A stretch of 64,000 bases of DNA from Littorina saxatilis (Eukaryota; Mollusca; Gastropoda; Littorinimorpha; Littorinidae), in contig NC_090255.1 of assembly GCF_037325665.1 (NCBI RefSeq), positions 27,626,228-27,690,227 on the forward strand. The letters run 5' to 3'. Positions 11,572 to 22,656 of this stretch are shown here, in pieces. The notes beneath the pieces are model-generated. The model saw nothing but the letters and a program-made list of their open reading frames with translations. It was not told the DNA's origin and did no database searches. Each line of letters opens with the position of its first letter. The first letter of the stretch is position 1. A program made the position numbers and the translations under genes.

Positions 11572-11929
11572 CATTACTTTCTTTCTTTCTTTATTTGGTG
11601 TTTAACGTCGTTTTCAACCACGAAGGTTATATCGCGACGGGGAAAGGGGAGAGATGGGATAGAACCACTTGTTAATTGTTTCTTGTTAAAATTGCTCCAG
11701 GGGCTTGCAACGTAGTACAATATATTACTTTACTGGGAGAATGCAAGTTTCCAGTACAAAGGACTTAACATTTCTTACATACTGCTTGACTAAAATCTTT
11801 ACAAACATTGACTATATTCTATACAAGAAACACTTAACAAGGGTAAAAGGAGAAACAGAATCCGTTAGTCGCCTCTTACGACATGCTGGGGAGCATCGGG
11901 TAAATTCTTCCCCCTAACCCGCGGGGGGT
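11572..11929 (-). mobile_element. SINE-A, full length
   Basis: Begins with TTTCTTTCTTTCTTTATTTGG and ends with CCCGCGGGGGGT. The ACGCATATAGC at 11930-11940 pairs with 9268-9278, so the present arrangement arose by insertion plus rearrangement of SINE copies. Confidence 0.88.
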
Positions 11930-11940
11930 ACGCATATAGC

Positions 11941-12626
11941 TAGCCTGTCGTAGTCGACCACGGCGAGTAATTTGCAGACTCGTACATACAGACAGACAAA
12001 AGCATTGCGGACTTCAATTTATTATAAACACAAAGCTCACACAAAATCAAGCAAAATGTATGCAACACGCGAGACGTGTCTTTGTAAAAGTTTCACAGAT
12101 CAGTTAGTTTTGATTATCAAATATGTTAGGAAACAAATCTCAAAGACCGTTTTAACATATAGATAAGAAAGATGAGAAAAAACTCTCATATTCCCAGTTA
12201 TTCTGTGTTATGATTCACAATAAGCGTATAACTGACCACATGTTTTGCCAAGATTTCGATTACTCCCATGTACAAAACAAAATGGCAGTAATAAAACTAA
12301 AATTGAAAATGCACAAACGGAATGTCAAGAAGGTTTATTAGGACGTTAACACAAACAAAATGTTCACCACTCCAGGGTTTGGTTCTGGTGTTTCAGCTGT
12401 ACAAATTCATTTGGTTTTTTAACGAACTTGTTCTATCAAACTGTTGAAAAACCAAACACACATAGGTTTCCATCAGATTGTCTTGTCGTTGATCAACACA
12501 AGCAAACAAAGCCATTACTTGACCAGAAAGTACAGTTGAACTTAATTCATACACAGACAAATTATCTCGACATATTCTCTCCCTCTCCCTTCTCTCTCAA
12601 ACACAAACACAAACAGCCACCCGCGT
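11941..12626. other. unassigned
   Basis: AT-rich, no gene or recognised repeat. It lies downstream (3') of the unnamed gene ending at 13415. Confidence 0.5.
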
Positions 12627-12735
12627 TAGGCATCTGGTGACATATTTCTCTTTTCGGGCATGTCAAACTCGGAGGTACTTCATTTTAAGAGCGTTATACT
12701 TCAAGGTATGGATTCTGAATGTTGGGCTTCTGGAC
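12627..12735 (-). pseudogene. decayed duplicate of last exon
   Basis: On the minus strand this stretch reads YNALKMKYLRV then stop, against YNALRMKYLIV then stop in the exon at 13415-13521. Similarity extends past the stop codon (GTTTGACATGCC against GTTTGACACGCC, and ATGTCACCAG against ATGTCGCCAG), so it is a DNA duplication and not a chance motif. No good splice acceptor is visible at its upstream edge. It could be a relic or, less likely, an alternative last exon. Confidence 0.7.
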
Positions 12736-12935
12736 TTAGGTGCACGCAGCGAAAGAGGGTGGAGGCCAGCAGCGGGGTCTGATTGGTTAATAATAAAATA
12801 ATGATAATAAATAAAATGTTCTATAGCGCGAGTATTATCAATTGGCTCCAGGCGCTTAACAATTTCATTCCCAAACAAATGAACAAAATGCAACGAGCAT
12901 ACAAAGCATACACATAACCCAGACAAAATGATAAC

Positions 12936-12975
12936 AGAAACATCAAGGAAACTTGGCTTACATGACAAAAGATAG

Positions 12976-13057
<82 letters not shown>

Positions 13058-13108
13058 ATAATAGCAACATAAACATCAAGCAAACTTGGCTTACATGACA
13101 AAAGATAG

Positions 13109-13172
<64 letters not shown>

Positions 13173-13223
13173 ATAATAGCAACATAAACATCAAGCAAAC
13201 TTGGCTTACATGACAAAAGATAG

Positions 13224-13294
<71 letters not shown>

Positions 13295-13345
13295 CTAACT
13301 CACAATAACAACATAAACATCAAGCAAACTTGGCTTAAATAATAA
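12936..13345. repeat. composite tandem repeat carrying CA tracts
   Basis: Three units of about 115-125 bp plus a partial fourth. Each unit is a unique block (AACATCAAGCAAACTTGGC...ACAAAAGATAGT) followed by a long CA tract. The blocks are nearly identical while the CA lengths differ. The tract separates the last exon from its decayed copy. Confidence 0.9.
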
Positions 13346-13414
13346 ATGATCACGGCCTCGCAGGTGAGATAGCTGGCGACATGGTTCTCTCTCTTCCTCT
13401 GTCATGTCGGCGTG

Positions 13415-13521
13415 TCAAACTATCAGGTATTTCATCCGAAGCGCGTTGTAGAGTGCAAGACGATGATTGTTTTTCAGGTTGGCGACTGGAAGGTGGGACG
13501 GGAAGATGCCGTACTTGGAAG
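13415..13521 (-). CDS. unnamed gene, last coding exon
   Basis: Acceptor TTTAATTGCAG precedes the exon. With the G left by the previous exon it reads A-SKYGIFPSHLPVANLKN...LIV, then stop at 13415-13417. It is short and basic. A decayed copy lies at 12627-12735. No close AATAAA was found downstream. Confidence 0.75.
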
Positions 13522-16500
13522 CTGCAATTAAACAGTGAACATTAATCAACAAGCTAGCAAGCGATAAAGCAGGTTAGCAAACAGACAAACCTAGTCAAAA
13601 GAACACTGGCGACTGTACGTGAGAGCGAAAAACAAAAAGACCAAAAAGTAATGTACGTTGGAATGACGAAAACGAAACAAATACAGGCGACGTTTCGACC
13701 ACTGGTGTCTTCATCAGGCAAAAAAAAAATACACACACACAAAGAAGAAGACAGACGACAGAACAGAAAGAAAGAAGAACCACTGACAGAACAGCGACTG
13801 ACACTGCACAACCCACAGATGACACGGACAGACACTTTCCGATACAATTAGAACTAAATGAGGTGGAGCAGTATTGGTATACGATCTAAGAAATAAAGAG
13901 GAGTAAACGCTCTAAAATTAGTATGTTTTTTTTATTATGTCATAGGCTAAGAGGTTAATTCTGCATAAATCGCACTTGCTCATTTCTGAATCTTGATTTT
14001 GGAACAATAGGAATGTATGTTTTGGATGTATGTTCCTCTTCGGTTCATTCCAGAAAGATTCTGATTTAGTGCGTTACACGGTTACTCTTCACAAAGCAAC
14101 AGGTTAAACATATATCTGCATCTCTACAATCATCTTATCAGTTTTAAATTTCAAATGACATGTATTCACTGCCCAAATGAGCATGCAACGTGTCTCGTTG
14201 TGACACTACCGTACTCCGTGTACATTTAATTAAACTGTAAAAGGCAAAGCCAGCGCAGTTCTAGGCCGAGGTGCACGAAGCAAAACTGGGTGACACCCAA
14301 TGGGTGGTACGTAGACTTTACTTTACTTTATTTGGTGTTTAACATCGTTTTCAACCACGAAGGTTATATCGCGACGGGGAAAGGGGGGAGATGGGATAGA
14401 GCCACTTGTCAATTGTTTCTTGTTCACAAAACCACGAATCAAAAATTTGCTCCAGGGGCTTGCAACGTAGTACAATATATGACCTTACTGGGAGAATGCA
14501 AGTTTCCAGTACAAAGGACTTAACATTTCTTACATACTGCTTGACTAAAATCTTTACAAACATTGACTATATTCTATACAAGAAACACTTAACAAGGGTA
14601 AAAGGAGAAACAGAATCCGTTAGTCGCCTCTTACGACATGCTGGGGAGCATCGGGTAAATTCTTCCCCCTAACCCGCGGGGGGTATTTGTTGGGTGTCAC
14701 CCTATTTTGGTTCGTGCGCCTCAGCCCTGCACTCTCTTGTTCCTAGTCATTTTTATCAGGACAGTAACATTTTCAGTCTTGAGTCTTTCAGTCAAAAGTC
14801 AGCCCTGAAAGTCCAAAAAAGAATCACTAGCCATGGCTAGTGATTCTGAAAATGTAATAGCCAGAGAGCAAACATTACTAGCCAAACCAACAATTGTGGG
14901 CAGCAACTTTACTCGCATTTTGCGAGTACATGAACATTTCTACTCGTCATTTACATGTTTCTATTCGTCATGCATGGCGAGTAAAACAATCGCCACTTTC
15001 AGGCCTGAAAATGACTACTCACCAATGTGTTTGACCATGCCCGGGTGACATATGATGGGGTTCTTGAAGGTGACTCCGGACAGCAGCATGTAGGCCAGGC
15101 TGAGCAGCATCTCCTTCTCCTGTCGCTGTTGACTCAGCACGCCCTTTAGCGGCATTGAGTACAGTCTGGTGTTGAGAACCTCTCCTTCCAGCGTCTGTAG
15201 CCTGATGCGTTCCCTCTCTTCCGCAACGCGTACCTGAAGACATAAATGACATAGAATCTTAGAACTGCGTTCACGCTTCACTACCTCGCGTACCTGAAGA
15301 CAGTAACGACACAGAATCTTAAATCTGCGTTCACGCTCGTCTGCCTCACGTACCTGAAGACATTAATGACACAGAATCTTAGTTCACGCTCCTCTGCCTC
15401 GCGTACCTGAAGACAGTAACGACACAGAATCTTTGAGGATGAAAGTCGCTTGTGCATATCAATGCGTGTTATTGCTTGTGTCAGGAGATTCGTTTCACAT
15501 AGGGGGCGGGGATGTAGCTCAGTCGGTAGCGCGCTGGATTTGTATCCAGTTGGCCGCTGTCAGTGTGAGTTCGTCCCCACGTTCGGCGAGAGATTTATTT
15601 CTCAGAGTCAACTTTGTGTGCAGACTCTCCTCGGTGTCCGAACACCCCCCGTGTGTACACGCAAGCACAAGACCAAGTGCGCACGAAAAAGATCCTGTAA
15701 TCCATGTCAGAGTTCGGTGGGTTATAGAAACACGAAAATACCCAGCATGCTTCCTCCGAAAACGGCGTATGGCTGCCTAAATGGCGGGGTAAAAAAACGG
15801 TCATACACGTAAAATTCCACTCGTGCTAAAAAACCAAACACGAGTGTACGTGGGAGTTTCAGCCCACGAACGCAGAAGAAGAAGAAGAAGAAGTTTCACA
15901 TAGGCCCAATTCAACTCTCACTTGCTCTATTGTGCATGTCGTATGGGGATATAGAGCGATTACTTTCCGTTAATTCTCAGACTTAAGACTAAATGTAAAC
16001 AAGTCGCGTAAGGCGAAATTACAACATTTAGTCAAGCTCAGTCGAACTCACAGAATGAAACTGAACGCATTGCATTTTTTCCGCAAGACCGAACACGCGA
16101 AGCATCGTCTGTCCACCGCTCGTGGCAAAGGCAGTGAAATCAACAATCCAGAAAAGCGCGGTAGCGGTTGCGCTGAGGAGGATAGCCCGCTTTTCTATAT
16201 CTCTATTCGTTTTAACTTTCTGAGCGTGTTTTTAATCCAAACATATCATATCTATATGTTTTTGAAATCAGGAACGGACAAGGAATAAGATGAAATTGCT
16301 TTTAAATCGATTTCGGAAATTTAATTTTGATCATAATTTTTGATGAATTTGGATCGTTTTATATCAAAAAAAATTATTACAATGTTCAGATTTTTAATGA
16401 CCAAAGTCATTAATTAATTTTTAAGCCACCAAGCTGAAATGCAGTACCGAAGTCCGGCCTTCGTCGAAGATTGCTTTACAAAAATTTCAATCAATTTGAT

Positions 16501-17492
16501 TGAAAAATGAGGGTGTGACAGTGCCGCCTCAACTTTTACAAAAAGCCGAATATGACGTCATCAAAAGTATTTATCGAAAAAAATGAAAAAAAACACGTCC
16601 GGGGAACTTCCATGTTAAATTTCATAAAGATCGGTCCAGTAGTTTGGTCTGAATCGCTCTACACACACACGCGCACAGACAGACAGACAGACACACACAC
16701 ATACACCACGACCCTCGTCTCGATTCCCCCTCTATGTTAAAACATTTAGTCAAAACTTTACTAAATGTAAAACAAGTCGCGTAAGGCGAAATTACTACAT
16801 TTAGTCAAGCTGTGGAACTCACAGAATGAAACTGAACGCACTGCATTTTTTCACAATGACCGTAGTCCGCCGCTTGTGCAAAACGGAGTGAAACTGACGA
16901 GCCTGTTCAGCGCGGTAGTGGTTTCGCTGTGCTGCAAAGCACGCTTTTCTGTACCTCTCTTCGTTTTAACTTTCTGAGCGTGTTTTTAATCCAAACATAT
17001 CATATCTATATGTTTTTGGAATCAGGAACCGACAAGGAATAAGATGAAATTGTTTTTAAATCGATTTCGGAAATTTAATTTTGATCATAATTTTTATATT
17101 TTAAATTTTCAGAGCTTGTTTTTAATCCAAATATAACATATTTATATGTTTTTGGAATCAGAAAATAATGAAGAATAAGATGAACGTAAATTTGGATCGT
17201 TTTATAAAAAAACATTTTAATTACAATTTTAAGATTTTTAATGACTAAAGTCATTAATTAATTTTTAAGCCACCAAGCTGAAATGCAATACCGAAGTCCG
17301 GCCTTCGTCGAAGATTGCTTTACAAAAATTTCAATCAATTTTACAAAAAGCCGGATATGACGTCATCTAAAGTATTTATCGAAAAAATGAAAAAAAAGTC
17401 CGGGGATATCATTCCCAGGAACTCTCATGTAAAATTTCATAAAGATCGGTCCAGTAGTTTGGTCTGAATCGCTCTACACACACACACATACA

Positions 17493-17572
<80 letters not shown>

Positions 17573-17824
17573 ATGACCCTCGTCTCGATTCCCCTTCTAT
17601 GTTAAAACATTTAGTCAAAACTTGACTAAATGTAAACAACAGCACCAAGGAGGAGGAGGAGGTGAATGATACATCTAATGTCACAGGAATAACAAAACAC
17701 TGACCTCTGTTCCTCCTATAAGTATGTTGTCTTCGAGGTTGTTTGTGTCGTCAATCGCCGTGTCCGTGGGGCTGTGACCATTTTCAGTTCCTGCCATCAT
17801 GCCTTCGCTGTTGCTGTTCACACC
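13415..17824 (-). CDS. unnamed gene, last three exons (partial)
   Basis: Exons on the minus strand are 17824-17705, 15233-15023 and 13521-13415. Phases agree: 120 nt in phase 0, 211 nt ending with one base, then an exon supplying two bases, giving HIASKYGIFP at the last junction. Introns begin GTCAGT and GTGAGT and end in TTTCAG-, TTCAG- and GCAG-type acceptors. The first exon encodes a polar, acidic, probably disordered stretch (GVNSNSEGMMAGTENG...). The second encodes a charged segment (RVAEERERIRLQTLEGEVL) then a hydrophobic one (EKEMLLSLAYMLLSG). The third ends YNALRMKYLIV. I do not recognise the family. Upstream exons must lie beyond 17824, but none was found with confidence up to 41 kb. 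A tandem array of possible 3' splice sites lies at 15234-15413. Confidence 0.75.
14258..14735. mobile_element. foldback element split by SINE-A
   Basis: Left arm CGAGGTGCACGAAGCAAAAC...GGGTGACACCCAA (14266-14300) is inverted at 14692-14730 (TTGGGTGTCACCC...TTCGTGCGCCTCAGCCCT). The loop is filled by the SINE at about 14316-14683. A partial relative lies at 36290-36335. Confidence 0.75.
14316..14683 (-). mobile_element. SINE-A, full length
   Basis: Complete minus-strand copy inside the foldback element, in the last intron of the unnamed gene. The target duplication is not clear. Confidence 0.85.
14821..14846. repeat. perfect 26-bp palindrome
   Basis: GAATCACTAGCCA and its exact reverse complement, with no loop. 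It lies about 175 bp downstream of the 5' splice site at 15022, inside the last intron of the unnamed gene. Confidence 0.9.
15023..15233 (-). CDS. unnamed gene, penultimate exon
   Basis: A 211-nt exon, 70 codons plus one base. Acceptor ATGTCTTCAG is followed by GTACGCGTTGCGGAAGAG, and the donor is ATTG/GTGAGT. It encodes VRVAEERERIRLQTLEGEVL, then a Leu/Met-rich helix and FKNPIICHPGMVKHI. The exon's first 30 bp and the preceding intron end are the source of the tandem cassettes at 15234-15413. Confidence 0.78.
15234..15413 (-). repeat. tandem 3' splice-site and coding cassettes
   Basis: Three further copies of the intron end and exon start, with acceptor boundaries at 15293, 15353 and 15406 (periods 60, 60 and 53 bp). 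Each reads TCTTCAG/GTACG. Use of the 15293 acceptor would add 20 in-frame residues, VREVVKRERSSKILCHLCLQ. Use of 15353 would add another 20, VREADERERRFKILCRYCLQ. Neither cassette has a stop. The fourth has lost 7 bp and would shift frame. Each boundary also resembles a 5' splice site (CAG/GTACGTGAG at 15353), so it could act as a recursive splice site. Use in RNA is inference. Confidence 0.8.
15504..15893 (+). mobile_element. SINE-D, tRNA-derived head type 1
   Basis: Head GGGGATGTAGCTCAGTCGGT and TAGCGCGCTGGATTTGTATC is tRNA-like (A-box region, D-arm, anticodon-arm-like) with a degraded B box (GAGTTCGTCCCC). The shared central domain follows (AAAAGATCCTGTAATCCATG ... ACCCAGCATGC) with an AAG tail. 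Exact duplication TTTCACATAGG lies at 15493-15503 and 15894-15904. It is not a functional tRNA gene. Confidence 0.92.
15997..16771 (-). mobile_element. DR-B copy, internally shortened
   Basis: From AAGTCGCGTAAGGCG to TTACTAAATGTAAAA. It lacks part of the AT-rich interior present in the next copy. Confidence 0.85.
16772..17636 (-). mobile_element. DR-B copy, head-to-tail with previous
   Basis: Starts within a base or two of the preceding copy and in the same orientation. It has a long CA tract at 17475-17572. Both copies lie in the intron between exons 17824-17705 and 15233-15023. Confidence 0.85.
17705..17824 (-). CDS. unnamed gene, first visible exon
   Basis: 120 nt, phase 0 at both ends, acceptor TTTCAG and donor GAG/GTCAGTG. 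It encodes 40 polar residues starting GVNSNSEGMMAGTENGHSPT and ending EDNILIGGTE. The exon call rests on open frame, both splice signals and phase agreement with the next exon. Confidence 0.65.
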
Positions 17825-17829
17825 CTGAA

Positions 17830-18955
17830 AGAATCAGCAAAGCAAATTAAATTTTCTTTTCATGTTTGCTTGCTTTTCCTTTAAACTGTACAATAGCCGC
17901 CATTTATATGTATTTTTCTAGAAAACTGTAAACACCACAATAAGCATTATGCTTGTTGTTGTTTACTCTATATGCGTTTTTTTGTAAATAATGCACAAAC
18001 GTTGAATAAAACAGTTTAAACCAAAGCAAATTAAAACTTCGCCTGATCACTGCAATATGCAGACCCACTTCGGAGTATGAGCGCCATGTACGCCAACTAG
18101 TTTCAAAAGCGGCCTTTAGAGTTATCTGGAAATAATTGTCTTTATTATTGACTCTTTCGAGGGTAGAGCAGTACCACATTAAAGAGTCCGCATCTAACAG
18201 GGGATATCATTCAAGGTTATGTTCTCCGTAACATTCCATTAAAAGCTCCCTATGGATATTATTATAGAACCCATACCGTCACAATTGTGTAGTTTACAAT
18301 GTGGTAACTTATCTATTTAGGCTGCTCTCTTGTCAGTTTGACAGTTTGGATCGATGCATTTAACAAGCAAAAGGTGCGCTTGAGGACCGCCTAATGGTGC
18401 AATACGTTTCTTGACGGTTCCTGAATAATCAAACGCCTAGCCTCTCAATAGATTCCTCCCTCATCCTTTCTGTCTTGAAGGTATTTTGTATGGGGTTAAC
18501 TGAAACAAATAACAGTCACACGCTTTGTTTCAGATGAGAAGAATCCAATTTACGATCCCCGATTCCGTCTAGTATGGACGCAGCATTCTAGTTTAAAACC
18601 AGAAGAGATGTTTGAACCTAGCTGTAATGTTCGATCAGAATACCAGTTCTCAGCTTCAAATCTCAGCTTCTTTGAAGCTATGATGTTTTGCTGCAAATCT
18701 ATCATATATCATCACATCCTACGTGACTAAAAACTCTTGGGCAGGGTACAGACTTCACACTTCACATTAACACAATAAGATAGTCACCTCTCAAAAACAG
18801 GTTTCACCAGGCTAAACACACAATAAGACCGCAACACGATCTGGACACCACAACGTTCACGGTTAGAATGTTTAAAAAAAACGCTGTCTGTCTACGGGAT
18901 AAGCGCAAGCACCATTAAAAGGATTAACCAATCATACAAAGCTAGCAAACAATCA
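17830..18955. other. unassigned, probable intron or upstream region
   Basis: No further exon or recognised repeat found. Confidence 0.4.
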
Positions 18956-19351
18956 ACCAACCACGACGCAGCATCCTAAATACAAGGGCGACACCTCAAA
19001 AACATACACGCATGATCGCTTCAAGGGGAACTAATTGGGAAGGGACTGACAAAGACGAACAACACATTTGCCGTCAAATCGTCGCCACACGGCTACATCC
19101 CCCCCAGCTCCATACCAACTGCGTTATCACAGGTGCAACGCCTCAGGACGAGCTGGAAATGACATCAATTGATCAAACACAAAAGACAAATACAAGTTCA
19201 CCCAAGAGAAACAACAAACACAAATCAGAAACAGTAACAGATGACACGCACAATCACCCAACCACGAAGCAGCATCTTAAATACAGGGGTGACACCACAA
19301 AGACATACACGCATTATCGCGTCAAGGGGAAATAATTGGGGTGGGACTGAA
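18956..19351. repeat. imperfect direct repeat, about 300 bp apart
   Basis: The block at 18956-19046 (CGCAGCATCCTAAATACAAG, ATACACGCATGATCGCTTCA) recurs at 19254-19351 with small differences. A short stretch between them (CAACACATTTGCCGTCAAAT, near 19055) also occurs near 23860. Family unknown. Confidence 0.7.
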
Positions 19352-19378
19352 AAAGAGGAGGATAAGATAAGATAAGTT

Positions 19379-20213
19379 AAAAACAAGTCGCGTAAGACAA
19401 AATTACTACATTTAGTCAAGCTGTGGAACTCACAGAATGAAACTGAACGTAGTCCGCCGCTAGTGCAAAAGGCAGTGAAAGTGACGAGCCTGTTTGGCGC
19501 GGTAGCGGTTGCGCTGTGCTTCATAGCACGCTTTACTGTACCTCTCTTCGTTTTAACTTTCTGAGCGTGTTTTTAATCCAAACATATCATATCTATATGT
19601 TTTTGGAATCAGGAACCGACAAGGAATAAGATGAAATTGTTTTTAAAATCGATTTCGGAAATTTAATTTTGATAATAATTTTTAAATTTTTTAATTCTCA
19701 GAGCTTGTTTTTAATCCGAATATAACATATTTATATGTTTTTGGAATCAGAACATGATAAAGAATAAGATGAACGTAAATTTGGATCGTTTTATAAATTT
19801 TTTTTTTTTTACAATTTTCAGATTTTTAATGACCAAAGTCATTAATTAATTTTTAAGCCACCAAACTGAAATGCAATATCAAAGTCCGGCCTTCGTCGAA
19901 GATTGCTTGGCCAAAATTTCAATCAATGTGATTGAAAAATGAGGGTGTGACAGTGCCGCCTCAACTTTTACAAAAAGCCGGATATGACGTCATCAAAGAC
20001 ATTTATCGAAAAAATGAAAAACGCATCCGGGGATATTATTCCCAGAAACTCTCATGTGAAAGTTCATGAACATTGGTCCAGTAGTTTTCTCTGAATCGCT
20101 CTACACATACACCGACACAGACACACACACACACACATACATACACCACACCCTCGTCTCGATTCCCCCCTCTACGTTAAAACATTTAGTCAAAACTTGA
20201 CTAAATGTAAAAA
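19379..20213 (-). mobile_element. DR-B copy
   Basis: Full-length minus-strand copy. Its CA tract is short (about 20120-20145). Confidence 0.87.
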
Positions 20214-20522
20214 GCACAGTAAGCCTCCCTTTAACCATCACAGATACTGTCAGGCTTTTACGCACAGTACAAACACCCTTTCATTTAAACACTCACCGAT
20301 TGAGAACATCTTAGGTGCCCTCCGTGAAGAGCGAGCAATTGTCAAAGAATTTATTTTTGCGAGGTTTATCTTACCCCTGAGCCATCGTGAACCAGTGTGA
20401 TCCAGTTTCCTTTTTACATTTAGTCAAGTTTTGACTAAATGTTTTAATATAGACGGGTAATCGAGACGAGGGTCGTGGTGTATGTGTGTTGTGTTTACAG
20501 TATGTACGCATGTATGTGCGTA

Positions 20523-20703
20523 TGGAAAGCCGTTTGGCTCATAACCATTACACGTGTAATAAATCATAAATACACGTGTAATAAATGATTAATACACGTG
20601 TATTTATTTCTTATTGCACGTGTAATTTATCTTTTTATATTTAGTCAAGTTTTGACTAAATATTTTAACATCGAGGGGGAATCGAAACGAGGGTCGTGGT
20701 GTA

Positions 20704-20761
<58 letters not shown>

Positions 20762-21784
20762 GATTCAGACTAAACTACTGGACCGATCTTTATGAAATTT
20801 GACATGAGAGTTCCTGGGTATGAAATCCCCATACGTTTTTTTCATTTTTTTGATAAATGTCTTTGATGACGTCATATCCGGCTTTTCGTGAAAGTTGAGG
20901 CGGCACTGTCACGCCCTCATTTTTCAACCAAATTGGTTGAAATTTTGGTCAAGTAATCTTCGACGAAGCCCGGACTTCGGTATTGCATTTCAGCTTGGTG
21001 GCTTAAAAATTAATTAATGACTTTGGTCATTAAAAATCGGAAAATTGTAAAAAAAAAATAAAAATTTATAAAACGATCCAAATTTACGTTTATCTTATTC
21101 TCCATCATTTGCTGATTCCAAAAACATATAAATATGTTATATTCGGATTAAAAACAAGCTCTGAAAATTAAATATATAAAAATTATTATCAAACTTTTTT
21201 TTCGAAATCAATTTAAAAACACTTTCATCTTATTCCTTGTCGGTTCCTGATTCCAAAAACATATAGATATGATATGTTTGGATTAAAAACACGCTCAGAA
21301 AGTTAAAACAAAGAGAGGTACAGAAAAGCGTGCTATCCTTCTTAGCGCAACTACTACCCCGCTCTTCTTGTCAATTTCACTGCCTTTGCCATGAGCGGTG
21401 GACTGACGATGCTACGAGTATACGGTCTTGCTGAAAAATGGCATTGCGTTCAGTTTCATTCTGTGAGTTCGACAGCTACTTGACTAAATATTGTATTTTC
21501 GCCTTACGCGACTTGTTTCTTATGCTATGGAATAGCATAATGATTAAATACACGTGTAATAAATATTTCATACACGTGTAAGAAATGATTAAATACACGT
21601 GTAATAAATATTTCATGCACGTGTAAGAAATGTTTATTACGCGTGTATTTAATCATTTCGTACACGTGTATGACATTTTTATTACATGTGTATTAATCAT
21701 TAATTACACATGTATTAATTATTTATTACACGTGTACTAATCATTTTTTACACGTGTAATGGTTATGAGCCAAACGGCTTTCCA
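20523..21784. mobile_element. MITE with ACACGTGT repeats
   Basis: Inverted ends TGGAAAGCCGTTTGGCTCAT and its reverse, with TA on both sides (20521-20522, 21785-21786). Both arms consist of tandem ATTACACGTGTAATAAAT-like units, each containing the palindrome ACACGTGT. Without the nested DR-B it is about 370 bp. No ORF. Confidence 0.88.
20630..21522 (+). mobile_element. DR-B copy nested in the MITE
   Basis: Complete copy from ATATTTAGTCAAG to CGCCTTACGCGACTTG, with a pure GT tract at 20708-20756. It is closer to the family consensus than the outer copy, as expected for a younger insertion. Confidence 0.85.
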
Positions 21785-22147
21785 TATGTGCGTGTGTGTG
21801 TGTAGAGTGATTCAGAGACAACTACTGAACCGATCTTCATGAAATTTCACATGAGAGATCCTGGGTATGATATTCCCTGACAATTTTTCATTTTTTCGAT
21901 AAATGTCTTTGATGGCGTCATATCCGGCATTTTGTGACAGTTGAGGGCGCACTAGCACTGTCACGCCCTCATTTTTCAATCAAATTGATTGTAAGTTTGG
22001 TCAAGCAATTGTCAACAAAGTCCGGACTATGGGATTGAATTTCAGCTTGGCAGATTTTTCACAGACAGATTCAAACATCATTGCATCGTATTTCGCAATT
22101 TCTCCTTATTTCAAAAACATATACACAAAATAGGTTTTTAAGTAAGT

Positions 22148-22656
22148 CAATCAATCAATCAATATGAGGCTTATATCGAGCGTATTTCGTAGGTACAGTT
22201 CTAAGCGCAGGGATTTAAAAAAAAAAATTTTTTATGCAATTTATATCGCGCACATATTCAAGGCGCAGGGATTTATTTATGCCGTGTGAGATGGAATTTT
22301 GTTACACAATACATCACGCATTCACATCGGCCAGCAGATCGCAGCCATTTCGGCGCATATCCTACTTTTCACGGCCTATTATTCCAAGTCACACGGGTAC
22401 TTTGGTGGACATTTTTATCTATGCCTATACAATTTTGCCAGGAAAGACCCTTTTGTCAATCGTGGGATCTTTAACGTGCACACCCCAATGTAGTGTACAC
22501 GAAGGGACCTCGGTTTTTCGTCTCATCCGAAAGACTAGCACTTGAACCCACCACCTAGGTTAGGAAAGGAGGAAGAACATTGCTTACGTCTCGACCCAGG
22601 GTCGATCTCGCAACCTCTCGCTTCCGAGGCAAGTGCACTTTACCACTCGGCCACCC
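22148..22656 (-). mobile_element. SINE-C with tRNA-like head
   Basis: Read on the minus strand, the head GGGTGGCCGAGTGGTAAAGT has an A-box-like TGGCCGAGTGG and, about 35 bp on, the B-box-like GGTTGCGAGATCGACCC. A Ser/Leu-type tRNA origin is possible. The body contains GGATGAGACGAAAAACCGAG and GCGCCTTGAATATGTGCGCG, and the tail is TTGATTGATTGATTG. The duplication AGTAAGT lies at 22141-22147 and 22657-22663. Element 2690-4173 has the empty site. Confidence 0.9.

Noticed and set aside
15504-15580. tRNA gene at the GATGTAGCTCAGTCGGTAGC sequence
   Set aside because: The T arm and acceptor stem do not close, and the sequence continues into a SINE body with target duplications. Same at 45810-45885 and 62059-62130.
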